From an uncultured Dorea sp. (lineage in GTDB: Bacteria; Bacillota; Clostridia; Lachnospirales; Lachnospiraceae), in assembly GCA_910586965.1 (NCBI GenBank), contig CAJUMF010000002.1, positions 62,001 through 126,000 on the forward strand: DNA of 64,000 nucleotides. The letters are read 5' to 3'. Shown here in pieces: positions 60,092 through 64,000 of the stretch. Both the position numbers and the translations under genes were made by a program. The stretch's first letter is position 1. Every line of letters begins with the position of its first letter. The notes under the pieces were generated by a model. That model had not been told where the DNA came from. It did no database searches and saw only the letters and a list, made by a program, of their open reading frames with translations.

Positions 60092-61444
60092 TTATTTACC
60101 GCCAACCATTTCATCAAACTTCTTAGTGAATGCTAACATAACAACACCGATAGCGATAATGATAATTGTTACGATACCATAAGCCTTCACGAAGGAGAAG
60201 TTGTTCAGCCAGTTGTAAAGCGGGCCGTAAGCTTTTCCAGAGAAGAAGATGATAAACGGCCATACACCAAGCAGAGTTCCGAGAAGTTTCTTCGGAGCAT
60301 ACTTGCTGATGAATGAGTTTCCAAGTGGTGAGAAGATAACCTCGCCGACAGTCATACAAACTGCTGTCAGGATGATGATCCAGATACCAACCGGATCTTT
60401 TGAACCTTCACCACAAAGGAATGCTGCAAGTACCATTGAACCAAGGGAGAAACCAAGGATAATGATACCAACGGCTGTTTTTGTGAACATACCCCAGTCG
60501 CCCTGCGGACGCTGTTTCATCTTAGCCCAGATTCCAGCGAATACAGGACAGAGAATGATACAGAGAAGTGCGTTCATAGAGTCAAACCATGCAGTAGGCA
60601 TCTGGAAGGAACCGATGTTCCAGTTTGCCCATCCAAGACCTGCCTGCTCCGGTGGACCGAACTGATAGTAAACCGGCATGTAGATCAGATACCACCACAG
60701 CCAGAATATACCGGAGAATACTGTAACGATACAGATTGCGATAACGCGGTTTTTCTCCAGCTTTGTAAGCGGCTGAGCGCTTGCAGCATCCTCAGTAGCA
60801 GCCTTTTCCTCACGAGTATCAACGAGGAATGGTTTCTTACCAGCGTCGCCGAAGAATCTCATACCGAAGAGCCACCATGCACAGTCAATAAATAAGAAGA
60901 TACCGCACACGAGGAACATAAAACGGAAACTGATCATTGTAGCGAGCAGTGACAGGAATGTCGTTCCACAGAAAGAACCAATGTTTACGAATGAATACTG
61001 AAGACTGAATACAGTATCCAGGGTGTCAGGGTCAGCTAACGGGAAGAGACGTCCGTTGATACCGGAAACATTTCCTTTGAAGAAACCTGTACCGATTGAT
61101 ACAAGGATAACTGCTGCCCAAACCATGCCGATACCGGTAGCCTGCCACATGCACAGCCAACCGATACCCATCAGAATCTCGCCGACTGGAACAAGGATCC
61201 TGGGAGCTATCCAGCGGTCAGCTATGTAACCGCCGATGATTGGCGTAATGTAAGTGAATGCAACGATGTTGGAGCTCATCAGCGCTCCGGTAGCCTGATC
61301 AAGTCCAAGCCCCCCCTTGGCAACTTCCAGCGCAACGAAGATTGCGATGCCCCACTTAGCAGAATAGTATGCAAGTCTCTCAAATGTGAAAGAAAGGGAG
61401 CATACATAAAAACCAAATGGGAATTTCTGTTTTGTTTTTTCCAT
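60092..61444 (-). CDS. POT/PTR2 family peptide transporter
   Basis: A 450-residue MFS protein of the proton-dependent oligopeptide transporter family. The ExxER-like motif appears as FERLAYY, followed by GGYIADRW and FFKGNVSGI, the usual POT signatures. About 12-14 membrane helices. It imports di- and tripeptides with protons; relatives also move amino acid conjugates. AGGGTG precedes the ATG on the minus strand. Fits an organism that ferments peptides. Confidence 0.88.
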   Translation of the reverse strand: MEKTKQKFPFGFYVCSLSFTFERLAYYSAKWGIAIFVALEVAKGGLGLDQATGALMSSNIVAFTYITPIIGGYIADRWIAPRILVPVGEILMGIGWLCMWQATGIGMVWAAVILVSIGTGFFKGNVSGINGRLFPLADPDTLDTVFSLQYSFVNIGSFCGTTFLSLLATMISFRFMFLVCGIFLFIDCAWWLFGMRFFGDAGKKPFLVDTREEKAATEDAASAQPLTKLEKNRVIAICIVTVFSGIFWLWWYLIYMPVYYQFGPPEQAGLGWANWNIGSFQMPTAWFDSMNALLCIILCPVFAGIWAKMKQRPQGDWGMFTKTAVGIIILGFSLGSMVLAAFLCGEGSKDPVGIWIIILTAVCMTVGEVIFSPLGNSFISKYAPKKLLGTLLGVWPFIIFFSGKAYGPLYNWLNNFSFVKAYGIVTIIIIAIGVVMLAFTKKFDEMVGGK

Positions 61445-61686
61445 GAGTTTTCACCCTCCATTAAAAAATTTGTCTTCTGTTTTAAATATACGGAAAAACC
61501 TATTCATTTAAAACTTTTAACGTTGATAATCATATCATAAACCAGACCAGAGTACAATAACAATTTAAGAAAAAATTAATGTGTTTTTGTAGAAAAGTTG
61601 CTGAAAATAAATGAATTTCGCGCTTTGATTTGGTAAAATGGTACATTGATAGCGAGGCAAAAGATGCCGGCCGGCCGAAATTTTAC

Positions 61687-61715
61687 TTGCCTTTTCCGGG
61701 CTGTGACCATATAAT
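61687..61715 (+). promoter_or_regulatory. Promoter of the YcxB-like gene
   Basis: TTGCCT (61687-61692), 17 nt, then TATAAT (61710-61715). The 340-nt gap between the divergent genes holds nothing else I can name. Confidence 0.65.
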
Positions 61716-61784
61716 AATGGAATGTGGACAGGCAATCTGCCGCACGGAATGCGTGGCGGCGGGGCAGAGTATGGAGGATTACGG

Positions 61785-62375
61785 ATGGAGAAAAAATATT
61801 CGGCAAAATATGAAGAGACAAAAGAGGCGCTTATTGCGTTCTGTGAAATATTCCACCAGGAAAAATGCGAGATGTCGGTGCTTATCGCAGTCGCCTTCGG
61901 AGGCGTGGTCCTGCTGGGGCTCAACATCGTCGGAGGGAATCTATCGGGCAGTTCCCGGGAAGTGGCGCTGTTTCTGGTGAAATATGTAAGCATGTGGGTG
62001 ACGGCGTTTTTTGTGGGAGCGATTCTTTCAAAGACGCTTTTCAGGCGCATGATGATGTCAACCGCCTTTGGCGATGCCCAGGAGCTTTACCGCCTCAGGA
62101 TAAAAAAGCGCTCGAAACCGCTTGTGGTCACAGTGGACTTCTACGAGGACCGTATTGTAAACGACACCGGGACAAAGCAGGCGGAGTACTCGTATTCGAA
62201 AGTAAAAAAGCTTTTGGAGTCCGACAAGGCAATCGGCTTTTTGTCCGACGTAGGGCCGGGACCTAAGAACTTTTTCGGAGTTCCCAAGGATGCGTTCGGA
62301 GATGCGGACATCGAAGAGGTAAAGGCGTTTTTGGTGGAAAGGTGTACGGAAGTGAAGAAATTTAAGAAAATATAA
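61785..62375 (+). CDS. YcxB-like membrane protein
   Basis: A 196-residue protein with two membrane helices (about residues 30-50 and 65-85) and a C-terminal domain resembling YcxB (VTVDFYEDRIVNDTGTKQAEYSYSKVKKLLE, then a PKDAF motif). Function unknown for the family. ATG 61785 follows GGAGG; earlier in-frame ATG codons lie close to the promoter. A terminator follows. Confidence 0.7.
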   Translation: MEKKYSAKYEETKEALIAFCEIFHQEKCEMSVLIAVAFGGVVLLGLNIVGGNLSGSSREVALFLVKYVSMWVTAFFVGAILSKTLFRRMMMSTAFGDAQELYRLRIKKRSKPLVVTVDFYEDRIVNDTGTKQAEYSYSKVKKLLESDKAIGFLSDVGPGPKNFFGVPKDAFGDADIEEVKAFLVERCTEVKKFKKI

Positions 62376-62383
62376 AAGAAATG

Positions 62384-62421
62384 GAACAGTACTTATTAAA
62401 AAATGTAGTACTGTTCTTTTT
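62384..62421 (+). terminator. Rho-independent terminator
   Basis: GAACAGTACT (62384-62393) pairs perfectly with AGTACTGTTC (62407-62416), followed by TTTTT. Closes the YcxB-like gene. Confidence 0.88.
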
Positions 62422-62483
62422 GTGTTATGGAGAAAACTATTGCGAAGGACGAGGAAAGGGGATATAATATAATTGGCAAAAAT

Positions 62484-62512
62484 TTGGTCAGACTTTTTAA
62501 AGTTTCTACTAT
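62484..62512 (+). promoter_or_regulatory. Promoter of the carboxyltransferase gene
   Basis: TTGGTC (62484-62489), 17 nt, TACTAT (62507-62512). A TGGTC/GACCA inverted repeat brackets the promoter, a possible operator. Leader of ~40 nt. Confidence 0.5.
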
Positions 62513-62556
62513 ATAAAGACCAGTTTTAATAAGTTAGGAAAATGGAGGGCTAGACT

Positions 62557-63996
62557 ATGGGCAACATAGCAACAGAAAGTGCAGCGAGCAAAAGAATCAT
62601 AGATTTGCTTGATGCAGGAAGCTTTGTTGAAATCGGCAGCGCTGTCACGGCGAGAACGACTGATTTTAACATGCAGGAAAAAGAAACCCCGGCAGATGGC
62701 GTGATTACAGGTTATGGTGTGATTGACGGGAATTTAGTGTATGTTTACAGCCAGGATGCTTCTGTTTTAAATGGAGCGATTGGAGAGATGCATGCGAAGA
62801 AGATTGCTAATATCTATGATATGGCAATGAAGATGGGTGCACCGGTCATTGGATTGATCGACTGTGCGGGACTGAGACTTCAGGAGGCGACAGATGCATT
62901 GAATGCTTTTGGCATGTTATATATGAAGCAGTCATTAGCTTCTGGTGTTGTGCCGCAGATTTCGGCTATTTTTGGGACATGCGGCGGCGGACTTGCACTT
63001 GTCCCGGCTCTTACAGATTTTACATTTATGGAATCTTCTAAGGCAAAGTTATTTGTGAATTCTCCGAATGCAATCGCAGGCAATGACATTTCCAAATGTA
63101 ATACCTCATCGATACAGTATCAGAGTGAGAAAGCAGGTCTTGTAGACCGGGCCGGGACGCAAGAAGAGATTCTCGCAGAGATTCGTATGCTTGTAAATAT
63201 GCTTCCGGCTAACAATGAGGAAGACAGTTCCTACAGCGATTGCGCAGATGATCTGAACAGAGTTTGTGCTGATATTGAAAATGCGGTAGAAGACACAGCG
63301 ATCGTGCTCTCGAATATCTCTGACGGATATGTATTTTTTGAGACGAAAAAAGATTATGCGAAAGATATGGTGACAGGCTTTATCCGGCTCAATGGCATGA
63401 CAGTAGGAGCGGTTGCAAACCGATCTAAGATATATAATGAAGAAGGCGATGTATTAGCAGAATTTGACGGCGCTTTATCTGCGGACGGTGCGCAGAAGGC
63501 GGCGGAGTTCATTGGTTTCTGTGATGCGTTTAACATTCCGGTCCTTTCGCTTACAAATGTTTCTGGTTTTGCAGCTACAGAGTATGATGAGGCGCATCTG
63601 GCAAAAGCGGCGGCAAAACTTACCTATGCGTTTGCGAATGCCACAGTGCCGAAGGTCAATGTTGTGATCGGAAAGGCTTTTGGAAGTGCTTACGCGGTGA
63701 TGAACAGCAAGGCCACAGGAGCGGATATGGTATATGCATGGCCCACAGCAGAGATCGGTATGATGGATGCGGCGCTGGCGGCAAAGATCATGTATGCCGG
63801 TTCGGGCGCAGAGGTACTGAAAGAAAAAGCGGCAGAGTATAGAGAGCTTCAGTCGAGTCCCATATCTGCGGCAAGAAGGGGATATGTAGATACGATCATT
63901 GAGCCGGCAGACACCAGAAAGTATATAATCGGCGCTTTTGAGATGTTATTCACAAAGAGAGAGGACCGTCCGATGAAAAAGCATGGTGCGGTTTAG
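62557..63996 (+). CDS. Acyl-CoA carboxylase/decarboxylase carboxyltransferase subunit
   Basis: A 479-residue crotonase-fold carboxyltransferase of the PccB/MmdA type, with N- and C-terminal carboxyltransferase halves. Oxyanion-hole glycines appear in FGTCGGGLAL and KAFGSAYAVMNSKATGADMVYAWP. It transfers CO2 between biotin and an acyl-CoA, as part of methylmalonyl-CoA decarboxylase or a propionyl/acetyl-CoA carboxylase. The usual partners (biotin carrier, membrane subunits) would lie beyond the window edge. GGAGGG precedes the ATG. Shorter than typical MmdA (~510) with a reduced N-terminus. Confidence 0.85.
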   Translation: MGNIATESAASKRIIDLLDAGSFVEIGSAVTARTTDFNMQEKETPADGVITGYGVIDGNLVYVYSQDASVLNGAIGEMHAKKIANIYDMAMKMGAPVIGLIDCAGLRLQEATDALNAFGMLYMKQSLASGVVPQISAIFGTCGGGLALVPALTDFTFMESSKAKLFVNSPNAIAGNDISKCNTSSIQYQSEKAGLVDRAGTQEEILAEIRMLVNMLPANNEEDSSYSDCADDLNRVCADIENAVEDTAIVLSNISDGYVFFETKKDYAKDMVTGFIRLNGMTVGAVANRSKIYNEEGDVLAEFDGALSADGAQKAAEFIGFCDAFNIPVLSLTNVSGFAATEYDEAHLAKAAAKLTYAFANATVPKVNVVIGKAFGSAYAVMNSKATGADMVYAWPTAEIGMMDAALAAKIMYAGSGAEVLKEKAAEYRELQSSPISAARRGYVDTIIEPADTRKYIIGAFEMLFTKREDRPMKKHGAV

Positions 63997-64000
63997 AGAG

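Overview
The window reads as a chromosomal segment of an anaerobic Firmicute, most likely a Lachnospiraceae (Clostridium cluster XIVa) genome. The core order secDF-recJ-apt-relA-MBL hydrolase-hemZ-hisS-aspS, the Shine-Dalgarno usage (AGGAGG 7-9 nt before starts), and the many small AraC/TetR/MerR regulators and BceAB/FtsX-like ABC modules fit that family. I cannot name a species. No rRNA, tRNA, CRISPR array or complete insertion sequence was seen.

Layout. 1-13.6 kb: housekeeping genes (protein export, DNA repair, purine salvage, stringent response, haem/radical SAM, two tRNA synthetases, nitroreductase, HAD phosphatase, GNAT), all on the + strand and mostly closely packed. 13.6-23.3 kb: accessory genes, with a secreted repeat protein, a TetR/flavodoxin pair with a visible double operator, a 2-isopropylmalate synthase fused to an AraC-type DNA-binding domain, a large perfect inverted-repeat element, a decayed AlbA_2 regulator, an orphan HicB-like protein, cardiolipin synthase, and a MerR/MATE pair with a textbook 19-bp-spacer promoter. 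An alpha/beta-hydrolase pseudogene there carries a 63-bp repeat insertion.

23.4-40.7 kb: the most unusual part. Two paralogous Cys-rich-peptide RiPP loci (A at 23.5-29.9 kb, B at 32.4-40.6 kb) each encode, in order, a radical SAM/SPASM maturase (CcpM-like), a companion maturation protein of unknown function, an acyl-carrier-like protein lacking the usual serine, a short precursor peptide with a CxC-x3-CxC core, and a BceAB/FtsX-like ABC transporter. Locus B also has an ABC exporter. Between them lie the relics of a further locus (truncated exporter plus acyl-carrier-like gene plus hairpin) and a divergent BlaI/BlaR1-type regulator operon with a small secreted protein. The maturation genes are strikingly AT-rich while the transporters look like the rest of the chromosome.

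40.7-54.3 kb: an ECF sigma/membrane protein/ABC operon on the - strand, an AraC regulator, maltose-type acetyltransferase, DinJ/YafQ toxin-antitoxin pair, a palindromic repeat array, an amidohydrolase, D-lyxose isomerase, GNAT, a GH5 glucanase lipoprotein, an Rpn-family nuclease, and an Xaa-Pro aminopeptidase. 54.5-64 kb: a third, orphan copy of the FtsX-like transporter module, a RloA/RloB ATPase-TOPRIM-like pair (candidate defence genes), a POT peptide transporter, a YcxB-like protein, and a biotin-dependent carboxyltransferase subunit.

Together the variable half suggests a strain that makes, exports and protects itself from two related modified Cys-rich peptides. Coordinates of starts were chosen by ribosome binding site; promoters are by eye. 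Functions of the unusual genes are inferred from family resemblance only.
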